From the NCBI RefSeq assembly GCF_000017165.1, contig NC_009634.1:62001-126000 (forward strand): a stretch of DNA of 64,000 bases. Reading direction: 5' to 3'. Of the stretch, positions 19,811 through 30,300 are shown in pieces. This DNA is from Methanococcus vannielii SB. GTDB lineage: Archaea > AGJL01 > Methanococci > Methanococcales > Methanococcaceae. Positions within the stretch are counted from its first letter, which is position 1; the number at the start of each line of letters is the position of its first letter. The position numbers and the translations under genes are program-made. The notes beneath the pieces are model-generated. The model did not search any database. It saw only the letters and a program-made list of their open reading frames with translations, and was not told where the DNA came from.

Positions 19811-22800
19811 ATGTCAAATAATAATTATAATCTTGTGGTGCAAAATACTGAAAGCACAGTTGTAGCAGAATATTCCCCCCATAATGGGAAAAGACCTGAA
19901 ACTTACCAAAGCGAAGCAGATTTAGAAAATGCATTTATTAAACAATTAAAATCACAAGCTTATGAATATGTAAATATTAATTGTGAAGACGATTTAATAA
20001 AAAACTTAAGAAAACAATTAGAAAAATTAAATGATTTTAAATTTTCAGATAATGAATGGGACCAATTTTTTAAAACAGAATTAGCAAATAAAAATCAAAG
20101 TATTGCAGAAAAAACAAAGACAATACAAGAAGATTATATTAAAATCTTAAACTTAGATAGTGGAAACACTAAAAACATTTACTTACTAAAAAAAGATAAT
20201 ATTCACAGTAATTTTTTACAAGTTATTAATCAATATGCTACTGATGAAGGAAAATATAAAAATCGTTATGATGTAACTGTTTTAGTAAACGGCCTTCCAT
20301 TAGTACACATTGAACTTAAAAAAAGAGGAGTTGCAATAAAAGAAGCATTTAACCAAATTAATCGTTATCAAAGAGATAGTTTTTGGGCAGGAAATGGTTT
20401 ATACGAATATATCCAAATTTTTGTAATTTCTAACGGAACTCATACAAAATATTACAGCAATACAACAAGGTCAGAACACCTTAAAGAAGCAAAAAACGAA
20501 ACAAAGAAAAACGGAAAAAGAACAAGCAATAGTTTTGAATTTACTAGTTGGTGGGCTGACTCTAAAAATAAACCAATTACTGATTTAGTTGATTTTACAA
20601 AGACTTTTTTTGCAAAACACACAATTTTAAACATTTTAACTAAATACTGCGTATTTACAACAGATAAACAGCTTTTAGTTATGAGGCCATATCAAATTGT
20701 TGCAACCGAAAAAATATTAAATAAAATTGAAGTAAGCACAAATTATAAACAACTAGGAACGGTAAAAGCAGGAGGGTATATTTGGCATACAACTGGTTCA
20801 GGAAAAACTTTAACCAGTTTTAAAACTGCACAATTAGTAAGTAAGCTTCCTTTTATTGATAAAGTCTTATTCGTTGTTGATAGAAAAGATTTAGACTACC
20901 AAACAATGAAAGAATACGATAAATTTGAAAAAGGTGCAGCTAATAGTAATACAAGCACAGCAATTTTAAAAAAGCAACTTGAAGACAAAAACTCAAAAAT
21001 AATTATAACAACAATTCAAAAATTAGACCGATTTATTAAACGGAACAAAGGGCATACTATTTTTGATGGTCACGTTGTGTTAATTTTTGATGAATGTCAC
21101 CGTTCCCAATTTGGAGATATGCATTTAGGAATTACAAAAGCATTTAATAAATATCATCTTTTCGGGTTTACTGGAACTCCTATTTTTGCAGTAAATTCAT
21201 CTTCTGGCGGTAGAGTTGATTTAAAAACAACAGAACAAGCTTTTGGCGATAAATTACATACTTATACTATTGTTGATGCAATTGCTGATAAAAATGTTCT
21301 ACCTTTCAAAGTAGATTATATTTCTACACTTAAAGAAGCAGAAAATATTGAAGATAAAAAAGTTAGTACTATTGATAGGGAAGCTGCACTTTCAGCTCCT
21401 GTTAGACTAAATAATATTGTTAAATATATTTTAGAACATTTTGACCAGAAAACAAAACGAAATGTTTCGTATAAATTAAAAGAAAGAAGATTAAGGGGCT
21501 TTAATTCTATTTTTGCAGTTTCTTCTATTGATATGGCAAAAAAATATTATACTGAATTTAAAGAACAACTAAATGATTTACCAAGCGATAAAAAGCTTAA
21601 AGTTGCAACAATTTATAGTTTTGGTGCAAATGAAGAAGAAATTGACGGAATTATTGATGAAAATTCGGAAGAAACAAGCGGACTTGATGCAAGTTCAAGA
21701 GATTTTTTAGAAAATGCAATTAAAGATTATAATAAAATGTTTGGAACATCTTATGATACAAGTTCAGATAAATTTCAAAATTACTATAAAGATGTAAGTG
21801 AAAGAGTAAAAAATAGGGAAATAGATATTTTAATAGTAGTAAATATGTTTTTAACTGGATTTGACGCAACTACCTTAAACACTCTTTTTGTTGATAAAAA
21901 TTTAAGATTACATGGATTACTTCAAGCATATTCTCGAACTAACCGTATTTTAAACAGTATAAAAACTTTTGGAAATATTGTATGTTTTAGAAATTTAGAA
22001 AAAGCAACTAATGAATCAATTTCACTTTTTGGAGATAAAGAAGCTTGTGGAATCGTTTTGTTAAAAACATATCAAGAATATTATAATGGATATGAAAAAG
22101 ACGGAAAAGAAATAAAAGGATATAAAAGTTTAGTTGAAGAATTACAAGATAAATTTTCTATTGGGGAAAGAATACTCGGAGAACAAAACCAGAAGGATTT
22201 TATCAAACTTTATGGCAGTATTTTAAGAGTTAAAAATATTCTTAATACTTTTGATGAATTTATTGGAAATGAAATTTTATCAGAAAGAGATGTTCAGGAC
22301 TATCATAGTTTATATATTGATTTATATAACGAATTTAGAAAAAACGATACAGAAAAAGAAAATATTAATGACGATATTGTTTTTGAAATGGAACTCATTA
22401 AACAAATTGAAATTAATATTGATTATATTTTAAAGTTAATAAAAAAATATCATGAAAAAAATACTAAAGATAAAGAAATTTTATTGGATATAAATAAAGC
22501 AATAGATTCAAGCGTAGAATTAAGAAATAAAAAAGACCTTATTCATCAATTTATTGAATCCATCAATAAAAACTCTAATTTAGATGAAGATTGGCAGAAA
22601 TTTGTAGAAAAAAAGAAAATTGAAGAATTAGAAAAAATAATTAATGAAGAAAATCTTAATCATGACGAAACATGCAAATTTATAAAGAACTCGTTTAGGG
22701 ACGGAAATATTCAAACAACAGGAACTGCAATCACTAAGATTTTCCCGCCAGTTTCAAGATTTTCTAAAACTGGAGAAAGAACTAAAAAAAGAGAAATAAT

Positions 22801-22855
22801 TATTGAAAAATTAACTAGATTCTTTGAAAGATTTTTTGATATATCGAAATTTTGA
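19811..22855 (+). CDS. hsdR: Type I restriction endonuclease subunit HsdR
   Basis: A 1014-residue restriction and translocation subunit. The N-terminal PD-(D/E)XK nuclease is visible as RYDVTVLVNGLPLVHIELKKRG, followed by an SF2 helicase with Walker A HTTGSGKTLTS and motif II IFDECHRSQFGD, then motif VI region GLLQAYSRTNRI. HsdR translocates DNA and cuts it at a distance from unmethylated sites. It starts 3 nt after the AlbA_2 gene, ending the hsdM-hsdS-albA-hsdR operon. It appears intact. Confidence 0.95.
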   Translation: MSNNNYNLVVQNTESTVVAEYSPHNGKRPETYQSEADLENAFIKQLKSQAYEYVNINCEDDLIKNLRKQLEKLNDFKFSDNEWDQFFKTELANKNQSIAEKTKTIQEDYIKILNLDSGNTKNIYLLKKDNIHSNFLQVINQYATDEGKYKNRYDVTVLVNGLPLVHIELKKRGVAIKEAFNQINRYQRDSFWAGNGLYEYIQIFVISNGTHTKYYSNTTRSEHLKEAKNETKKNGKRTSNSFEFTSWWADSKNKPITDLVDFTKTFFAKHTILNILTKYCVFTTDKQLLVMRPYQIVATEKILNKIEVSTNYKQLGTVKAGGYIWHTTGSGKTLTSFKTAQLVSKLPFIDKVLFVVDRKDLDYQTMKEYDKFEKGAANSNTSTAILKKQLEDKNSKIIITTIQKLDRFIKRNKGHTIFDGHVVLIFDECHRSQFGDMHLGITKAFNKYHLFGFTGTPIFAVNSSSGGRVDLKTTEQAFGDKLHTYTIVDAIADKNVLPFKVDYISTLKEAENIEDKKVSTIDREAALSAPVRLNNIVKYILEHFDQKTKRNVSYKLKERRLRGFNSIFAVSSIDMAKKYYTEFKEQLNDLPSDKKLKVATIYSFGANEEEIDGIIDENSEETSGLDASSRDFLENAIKDYNKMFGTSYDTSSDKFQNYYKDVSERVKNREIDILIVVNMFLTGFDATTLNTLFVDKNLRLHGLLQAYSRTNRILNSIKTFGNIVCFRNLEKATNESISLFGDKEACGIVLLKTYQEYYNGYEKDGKEIKGYKSLVEELQDKFSIGERILGEQNQKDFIKLYGSILRVKNILNTFDEFIGNEILSERDVQDYHSLYIDLYNEFRKNDTEKENINDDIVFEMELIKQIEINIDYILKLIKKYHEKNTKDKEILLDINKAIDSSVELRNKKDLIHQFIESINKNSNLDEDWQKFVEKKKIEELEKIINEENLNHDETCKFIKNSFRDGNIQTTGTAITKIFPPVSRFSKTGERTKKREIIIEKLTRFFERFFDISKF

Positions 22856-22866
22856 TATATCGAAAT
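22835..22866. repeat. 16-bp perfect tandem duplication at the hsdR stop
   Basis: Two copies of TTTGATATATCGAAAT, at 22835-22850 and 22851-22866; the hsdR stop codon falls at the start of the second copy. Each unit has a near-palindromic GATATATC core. Confidence 0.85.
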
Positions 22867-23038
22867 AAGATTTTAAATACTTTTTATTATATAAGATGTT
22901 TATTTTAAATTAAAAGAAAATAACATAATTTTAAAATGCTTTAAATTCTTATAATGTAAAAGAAATAAAAAAATTATTGAAGAAAGTTTTAAAAATTAAA
23001 CATTCAATATAAATTTTTAAATTTTAGAGGGTATAACA

Positions 23039-23266
23039 ATGGCAGAAGTAACTTTTGAAATTGTAAAACATATTAAAATTCTTTCAGAATCCAAAAAAGG
23101 ATGGAAAAAAGAATTAAATCTTGTTAGCTGGAACAATAATGAACCAAAATATGATATAAGAGAATGGAGTCAAGACCATACTAAAATGAGTAAAGGAATT
23201 ACAATTACCCCTGAAGAATTGAAAATATTAAAAGACATTTTAAATGAAATTGAAATTAAACTATAA
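23039..23266 (+). CDS. YdbC/PC4-like single-stranded nucleic-acid-binding protein
   Basis: A 75-residue protein of the YdbC/PC4 coactivator fold. The pattern KILSESKKGWKKELNLVSWN, then YDIREWSQDHTKMSKGITI and TPEELKILKDIL, matches this family, whose members bind single-stranded DNA. The start at 23039 follows GAGGGT. It is convergent with the CARF regulator, overlapping its end by 6 bp. A role in repair or transcription within this defence island is inference. Confidence 0.78.
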   Translation: MAEVTFEIVKHIKILSESKKGWKKELNLVSWNNNEPKYDIREWSQDHTKMSKGITITPEELKILKDILNEIEIKL

Positions 23267-23860
23267 TATAACAATCCTCCCGTAATCAGTCAATTTTAAC
23301 CCATCAGGAGTTTCTTCTAAGATATCCATATCTTTTAACTCTTTTACGTGTTTGTAAAGCATTGCTTTACTTACACCTACGTTTTCAGAAAATTCTGCCA
23401 TTGATGAAATTTTATTTTTATTAATATATTCGATAATTTTGTACTGGGCAGGAGTAATCTGATAAGATAATTTTGGAAGATAAACAAGCTGCTTATTTTC
23501 TTCTTTCACATACATTATTCGTTTAATTCTTGAAATTCTAGCGTATGCACCAAACAAAAGACCTAATGCTTTTGTTTTTCTCCCGGCCGTAATATCAACA
23601 TATATTTCATCAGTGTCAGATAGTGAATCGATTATTTCCACAGTTTCTTTCGAAACTTCTACAATATCATATACATCAGTGTTAACTGTATCTATTTTTA
23701 AAACCGAACCTAATGAATCATTTATTAAATCAATGGACTTTTGCTGCGTTTTGTCAGGTTTATAATCGACTAAAAGAATTAATCGATCTGCACCTATTTT
23801 GGTTGATGCAGCAATAATTGGTTCAAATGAGTACAGGGTTGCGAGTAGTATTTTTGCCAT
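23261..23860 (-). CDS. CARF-winged-helix regulator, Csa3-like
   Basis: A 199-residue protein with an N-terminal CARF-type Rossmann domain (MAKILLATLYSFEP, GADRLILLVDY, VDITAGRKTKALGLLFGA) and a C-terminal winged helix (SSMAEFSENVGVSKAMLYKHVKEL). Csa3 regulators control CRISPR genes in response to cyclic oligoadenylate in Sulfolobales; this copy sits away from the cas genes, divergent from a helicase-nuclease. An ATG six codons upstream (23878) exists, but no ribosome binding site precedes either. A TATA-like TTTATAAAT about 25 nt upstream of 23860 suggests a leaderless mRNA starting at this ATG. Confidence 0.75.
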   Translation of the reverse strand: MAKILLATLYSFEPIIAASTKIGADRLILLVDYKPDKTQQKSIDLINDSLGSVLKIDTVNTDVYDIVEVSKETVEIIDSLSDTDEIYVDITAGRKTKALGLLFGAYARISRIKRIMYVKEENKQLVYLPKLSYQITPAQYKIIEYINKNKISSMAEFSENVGVSKAMLYKHVKELKDMDILEETPDGLKLTDYGRIVIL

Positions 23861-23910
23861 AGTCAAAATAGTGTGCATAATTATTTATAAATTTTTCTAA
23901 TTAAATAAAA

Positions 23911-23928
23911 TTCTCATAATTATGAGAA
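23911..23928. promoter_or_regulatory. 18-bp perfect palindrome between CARF regulator and helicase-nuclease
   Basis: TTCTCATAATTATGAGAA is a perfect 18-bp palindrome in the 145-bp divergent spacer. It lies just upstream of a plus-strand TATA box (ATATATAAAT, 23931-23940) and of the minus-strand TTTATAAAT. This is the expected place for an operator bound by the winged-helix regulator to control itself and the helicase gene. Confidence 0.65.
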
Positions 23929-24005
23929 AAATATATAAATTAGGTACACAATATAAAAATATGTTAAAAAAATTACTATAAATTGGGGTAACAAAGAGGG
24001 GAATC

Positions 24006-27000
24006 TTGAAAAAAAATCCAAACGAATCGCAAAAAAATGCTATTGAATACTTAAAAGGACCATTGTTAATTTTAGCAGGACCTGGATCTGGAAAAACATT
24101 TACAATTACTGAAAAAGTGGCCCATTTAACAAAAAATATGGAAAAGAAAAAAATTTTAGCACTTACATTCTCAGAAAAAGCTGCAAAAGAAATGCTCGAT
24201 AGAATTGAAAGTGAACTTGGAAAAAACAATGAAATCACAGTTTCGACATTTCACTCGTTTTGTAATGAGTTAATAAAAGAATTTGCACTTGATATTGGAA
24301 TTAGTAAAAATCCAAAATTAATTTCAAAGGAACATGCTTGTGTTTTTGGTGTTAAAAATATTGATTCGTTTGGATTTGAAACAATTAAAGTCTCTGGAAA
24401 ACCATATGATTTAATATCAAGTTTAATTGAAGGAATTTCTCAATTTTATGACTTTTTAATTTCTCCTGAAGAATTAAAAAATTATGTCTTAGGAGAATTA
24501 GAAAAAACTGATGATCCGGAATTAATTTTAGAATTAGATAAACTTCATGATCTCTCTAAATTTTACATGGCGTATGAAGAATACAAAAGAAAAAACGACC
24601 TTATCGATTACGATGATATGGTTGCAATTGCATGTAAATTACTTAAAAGTAACCCGGTTATTCAAAAACAGCTTCAAAACAGATTCGATTATATTTTAGT
24701 CGATGAATTTCAAGATACGAACTATTCTCAGCTTTACTTAATAAATATGCTTACTAAAAATGGCATGTTAACGTGTGTAGCAGATGATGATCAGTGCATC
24801 TACCAATTCAGAGGTGCATATCTAACAAACATCAATCAACTTGAAGAATATTATCCAGATTTGAAAAAAATCCCACTTGAAATAAATTATAGATCTACTG
24901 AAAATATTGTGAATTTATCCCAAGAACTTATAAAAAATAACGAAAAACGAGAAAAAAAGACAGTTAAATCGAATAAAAGTTCAGAAGAAAAGGTAAATGT
25001 AGTTTCAATGCCTGATGATTACAGCGAAGCTGAATGGGTTTCTAATGAAGTTCAAAACTTAATTAAAAAGGGATTAACTCCAAAAGATATCTTCATATTA
25101 ACCAGAAAAACTGCGGATGGAAAAAAATTTAGCGATTCGTTAAAAAACAGGTTAATTCCAAGCGAATATATTGGAAATTACCGATTACAAGATTTTCCAG
25201 TAATTAAAGATACTTTATCATACATCTCCGCTATATCCGATCCATTTAATTCAGGAATAGATTTTAAAAAGATATTTACCAGAGAAGGACTTTTTGAACA
25301 CGACATTCAAAAAATAAATAAAAAAGCAAAGGAATTAACATATTCTAACCCGGAAATTTCCGGAGATGGGATATTTTACGTTTTGGAAAAAAATCTATCT
25401 GAATTAAATTTAGAGAATTTAGAAATTGCAAAATCAATTTTTGAAAACATTAATGAACTTTTAATTTACAAGAAAAACCATCTTCCATCAGACACATTAA
25501 AACATTTGTTAATTGAAAAAACGGACATATACAAGTTAGAAATTCATCAAAATACGCTAAATTCAAGAAAAAATATCGAATTATTAAATTCATTAATTTC
25601 ACTTGTCGAAGAATTTGAAAGTGTTAGAAAAACAGAATTTGAAGAAATTTCTGAATACCTCAACATTTTATCCGACTTTGAAGTAGAACCGGAAGACTTT
25701 TTAGAAAACGATACTGTTAAAATTATGACGATCCACCAGTCAAAAGGAAAAGAAGCAAAAGCAGTGTTTGTTTGTGACGTTTCAGAAAGACATCTTCCTT
25801 TGCAATATCGAAAAAAAGAATTTACGGTTCCATTGGATTTACAAAAAGGCATTAAAAAAGATAATTTTGATGAAAAGAAACTCTATTTAGAAGAAGAATT
25901 AAGGTTACTTTATGTGGCAATGACTAGAGCAAAAGATAAACTTTATTTAACGTATCCTAAAATCTTTTCAGGAAACAAAAAGGAATCAAAACCAAGTTTG
26001 TTTTTAGATGGCATTTCGTATTTACAAAATGATAAGGTAAATTTCTTTGAAACTGAAAAATTTGAAAAACCTGTAATGTCTGTAGAATCCCCGATAAATA
26101 AAAAAATTTCAGAATATGAAAGGTTAGTCATCAAATATTCAGTTCAAAAACAGTATAAAAAAGCAATAGAATCAATCATCACCCTTGTAAAAATAAATGA
26201 ACTCGAAAAATCCGGAAACTTATCAAATTTCGACTTAAATGACTTTTTAAAAATAGATATTCCGGATATTTCAGAATTATCGGAGTTATTAACTGTAAAA
26301 TTACCACCGCTTGTAGATAAATCTATGAAATTTTCCGCATCAAAAATTAAGCAGTACATTGGATGTCCGCTAAATTTCAAGTATAATTACGTATTGAATA
26401 TTCCAACTCCAAAGAAAGCACATTTAACTGTTGGAACAGACGTTCACAAAATATTTGAAGATTTGGGGATCTTAAAAAATAAGGGTGAAGCCATTGATTT
26501 AGAACTTGCAAAATCAATGCTTTCTGAAAATTTAAAGGAATTTTCATTTAATTCAAAAACGGAATTCGAAGAAGAGTACTCAAAATCATTGAAAATGATT
26601 GAATACTGGTTTGATTTTGAAAGTAAAAATAAAAACAAAATATTGGCTACTGAAGAAAAATTCAATCTTGACTTAGGGGGATTTACATTTACAGGAATAA
26701 TTGATAGGATTGACGTAACGCCTGATGGGGAATATATTATACTCGACTATAAAACCGGAAAAAAATCAAGCGTACTTACTAAACCAAAAATGGCAGAAGA
26801 TGTACAAATGGCACTCTATGCCATGGCAGTTTTTGAAAAATATGGGAAATATCCTGTAAAAATGGGACAACTCTATGTAAACCCCGATGTTTCAAAAGAT
26901 GTAATCATTGACGTAAATCCTGCAAATATCGAAAATATCAAAGAAAATGTTATTTCAAATGTTAATAAAATAATGGATGAAGATTTTACAGTAATTAACA

Positions 27001-27056
27001 CGCCTAAAATGTGTTATTTCTGTGATTATAAAGATATTTGTGAATATTTAGAATAA
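24006..27056 (+). CDS. UvrD/AddAB-like helicase fused to an Fe-S PD-(D/E)XK nuclease
   Basis: A 1016-residue SF1A helicase: Walker A GPGSGKTFT at residues 25-33, motif II ILVDEFQDTN near 230, DDDQCIYQFRGA, MTIHQSKGKEAKAV and LLYVAMTRAKDKLYL. The C-terminal third is a RecB-like nuclease with GTDVHKIFEDLG and ILDYKTGKK, plus a cysteine set (IGCPLNF, CYFCDYKDIC) typical of Fe-S AddB/Cas4-type nucleases. It probably unwinds and resects DNA ends in repair or defence. The start is TTG at 24006, after GAGGGG. It diverges from a CARF regulator and precedes two further plus-strand genes. Confidence 0.88.
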   Translation: MKKNPNESQKNAIEYLKGPLLILAGPGSGKTFTITEKVAHLTKNMEKKKILALTFSEKAAKEMLDRIESELGKNNEITVSTFHSFCNELIKEFALDIGISKNPKLISKEHACVFGVKNIDSFGFETIKVSGKPYDLISSLIEGISQFYDFLISPEELKNYVLGELEKTDDPELILELDKLHDLSKFYMAYEEYKRKNDLIDYDDMVAIACKLLKSNPVIQKQLQNRFDYILVDEFQDTNYSQLYLINMLTKNGMLTCVADDDQCIYQFRGAYLTNINQLEEYYPDLKKIPLEINYRSTENIVNLSQELIKNNEKREKKTVKSNKSSEEKVNVVSMPDDYSEAEWVSNEVQNLIKKGLTPKDIFILTRKTADGKKFSDSLKNRLIPSEYIGNYRLQDFPVIKDTLSYISAISDPFNSGIDFKKIFTREGLFEHDIQKINKKAKELTYSNPEISGDGIFYVLEKNLSELNLENLEIAKSIFENINELLIYKKNHLPSDTLKHLLIEKTDIYKLEIHQNTLNSRKNIELLNSLISLVEEFESVRKTEFEEISEYLNILSDFEVEPEDFLENDTVKIMTIHQSKGKEAKAVFVCDVSERHLPLQYRKKEFTVPLDLQKGIKKDNFDEKKLYLEEELRLLYVAMTRAKDKLYLTYPKIFSGNKKESKPSLFLDGISYLQNDKVNFFETEKFEKPVMSVESPINKKISEYERLVIKYSVQKQYKKAIESIITLVKINELEKSGNLSNFDLNDFLKIDIPDISELSELLTVKLPPLVDKSMKFSASKIKQYIGCPLNFKYNYVLNIPTPKKAHLTVGTDVHKIFEDLGILKNKGEAIDLELAKSMLSENLKEFSFNSKTEFEEEYSKSLKMIEYWFDFESKNKNKILATEEKFNLDLGGFTFTGIIDRIDVTPDGEYIILDYKTGKKSSVLTKPKMAEDVQMALYAMAVFEKYGKYPVKMGQLYVNPDVSKDVIIDVNPANIENIKENVISNVNKIMDEDFTVINTPKMCYFCDYKDICEYLE

Positions 27057-27087
27057 AAAAGATTTTTTAGTTTTTTTGAGGGATTTT

Positions 27088-27309
27088 ATGAAAATAGGAA
27101 TAAGAAAACCAAGTTTGAAAAAAAGAATTGCTGCAAAAACAAGTATTAAACGACAAATTGCCCATAGAGTCGGTGTTAAAATGCCAAAAGGTCTTGGAAT
27201 TATTAGAAATCCTGAAAAATACGTATATAATAAGATTTACAATAAAATTTCTTTTGATATTTTTAAATTGATTAGTTCAATTTTTAAATCATTTAGAAAA
27301 TCCAAATAA
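27088..27309 (+). CDS. Small basic protein, phage/mobile-element-like
   Basis: A 73-residue, strongly basic protein (KIGIRKPSLKKRIAAKTSIKR, then HRVGVKMPKGLGIIRNPEKYVYN). I have a weak recollection of similar short KPSLKKRIAARTS proteins in phage and integrative elements, but no function is known to me. ATG 27088 follows GAGGGA at a good distance and is preferred to an upstream TTG. It lies between two large helicases on the same strand and may be co-transcribed. It could bind nucleic acid. Confidence 0.6.
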   Translation: MKIGIRKPSLKKRIAAKTSIKRQIAHRVGVKMPKGLGIIRNPEKYVYNKIYNKISFDIFKLISSIFKSFRKSK

Positions 27310-27362
27310 TAGATATCAAACGATTTAGATGATAAATATGATTATTCGAGGAGGGTTTATTG

Positions 27363-30300
27363 ATGGAAAATAGTTCAAGTATCGATGGTAGTTTAGAAGG
27401 GTTAAAAAATAGTTCAAATAGCAATATTGAAAATTTAATAACTACTTGGAAAAATAACCTTATTGATACTACAAAACGAAATAAACTTACAAATTTTAGA
27501 TTTAAAGATACAAACGCCCTTGAAATACGTTTTGGAATATCCAAAGATTCAAAAAGATATTTTGAGGATATTTCCGAATTATACCTTCAAAGCATTTCCG
27601 GAAAATCTATTTCTACAGAATTATTGAATACAAACTTTGAAGATTTTGAAAAATGTCAGAAATTACTCTATAAATTAAATTTAAAATCAAAAACGGAACT
27701 AAAGGAAAAGGGCACAAATATTCTTTATTTAACATTTGGACTTTTAGAATGGTACGAAAGCGACGATTCGGACTTAAAACTATATTCTCCGCTTATAATG
27801 GTCCCAATATCACTATCCCGAAATTCAAAATATGATCCAATGACACTTAAACGGTTTGAAGATGATGTAGTAATTAATCCGTCATTATCCTATAAATTAA
27901 AAATGGATTTTGGAATAGATATTTCTGAAGACATAAATATCGAAGAAATAAACATTTTAGATTATTTTACCGCACTTAAAGAAAAAATTTCCAAATTTAA
28001 CCGCTGGAAAATTTTTGATAAATCATACATAAGCCTATTTTCGTTCAATAAACTTGTAATGTTAAAAGATTTAAACGATCTCGATTTAAAAATTAAAGAA
28101 AGTCCCATAATAAGGGCAATATCTGGAGAATCCCCTGAACTAACGCCCTCTGGAACCTACATACCTGGGGCAGAAGAATTAGATAGTCTTATAGCACCTG
28201 CTGATTCTTACCAGGTACTTGATGCAGACTCAAGCCAGCAGGAAGCAATAGTTGCAGCAAAATTGGGTGCAAGTTTTGTTCTTCAAGGTCCCCCGGGAAC
28301 TGGAAAAAGCCAGACTATTACAAATATAATTTCAGAATGCCTCGTTGATGGTAAAAAAATATTATTTGTAAGTGAAAAGATGGCTGCACTTGATGTGGTC
28401 AAAAAAAGGCTTGATGAAGCAGGTCTCGGCCAATTTTGTTTGGAACTTCACAGCTACAAGATGAATAAAAAAGAATTAATAAATAATCTCTATCAAACGT
28501 ATGAAGAATACGAATCCGGAAAGATTTCAAAAGAATCTTTTGATTATACTAAATTAAAGTACGATAGAAATATTTTAAACGCCTATGTGAAAAGTTTGCA
28601 CAAAATACATTATCCGTTGGGAAAAAGTGCATACCAATTACATGGGGAATTGGCAAAACTATCCGAAATTCCAGAAGTGTGTTTCGATTTAAAAAATACC
28701 ATAAATTACACTGAAAAAGATTTGGATACACTCAAATATACGTTAGAACAGTTAGATGCACGTAAAGAAAAAATAATAGAATTTGATGAAAGTTTTTGGA
28801 AATACCTAAAAGTAATGGATTACCGACTTTCGTTAAAATCAGAAATAGAATCAAATTTTTTAGAAATGTCACAGACTTTAGAAGACATAAATTTAAAATT
28901 AAAAGAAATATCGGAAGAATGGGGTCTTGAAAAAGAACTTAAAATTTCAGATTTTGAATGGTTATATAAATTTTTAAATATCTCGCTATCTAATCCAGTC
29001 CCCATTCAATCGTGGCTTAATCCGGGTAACGTCCAACCCCTAATCGATATTTCAAAAAATTTTAAACAGAAATTTAGCGAGTACAATATCCAAAAAAGCC
29101 AGCTATCTTGCAAAATAAATAACAAAGCGTTTGAAATAAATGCTTCAGAACTTAAAACGCCACTCGATAAGAATTTTCATATTATCTCGGAAATCCTGTA
29201 TTCAAATAACTGTAATTGGTTAAGTTACCAAATTATGAATAAAGAATGTAAAAAAATACTTGAAAACTTAGTGAAGACCTCCGAAAATTTGAAAAATAAT
29301 TCAGAAAAATTAATTTCAAAACTTGGTTTTTCAAACGAGCTACTAAACATCTCAGATCTCGAAAAAATAAAAGAAATCACGTGCGTAATTTCAAAAAATG
29401 GGAAACTTCCAAAAAATACGATATTAAATGCAACAAATCTAAAAATAGACTATTTAAAAGATTTTGAAGTATTTGAAAAATATTTTGAAAATAGAGCGAA
29501 TATCTTAAAAAATTACGAAGAAAGAATTTTCGATTTAAATGTCGAGGAACTTATAACTAAATTTAAAACCGAATATAATTCCATTTTTAAATATTTAAAG
29601 TCGAAATACCGCAAAGATAAAAAATTAGTGTTAGAACTTCGAAAAGATTTGAAATCACTAAATGATTCAGAAATACTCTCCGATTTATACAAAATTAACG
29701 ATATAATCAAAGTGGAAACGTTAATTTCTAAAAAAGAAGAAGAATTTATTAAAAATTACGGGAATTTGTATTCGGGAGTTACTACGGACTGGAAATTTAT
29801 CGGAACCATGCTTGAAGAACTTTCAAATATTGAATTAAACCTTGGAGTGAAAATTCCGTCAAAAGCGGTTGATTCGATAATAAATACTGAAGAATATGCA
29901 GAAATTGAAAAAATATTATCGGATATCGATTATTCAATTAAAAATCTCGAATCTGATGTATATTCGCTTAAAAAGTTAGCAAATATTGAATTAAACTTTG
30001 ATTTAAAAAAATTTAACATATTTAACATGAACCAGCAGTTAAACGGGATAAATTCTGCAATTTCGTCAGTAAATGAAATTTTCAACCTGTTGAAAAAAGA
30101 TGACTTTTTAGAAATGACATATAGGGATTTAAAAAATACGCTATCAAATATTGAACTCTTTCAAAATTTAGAAAATACATTAAATTCTGAAAGAACACGG
30201 CTTTCAGAGAATTTTGGGAGATATTATGCCCATGAAAGTACCAATTGGGATGTAATTTACGATGCACTAATTTGGGTAAACTCTTTAAACGATTTATTTA

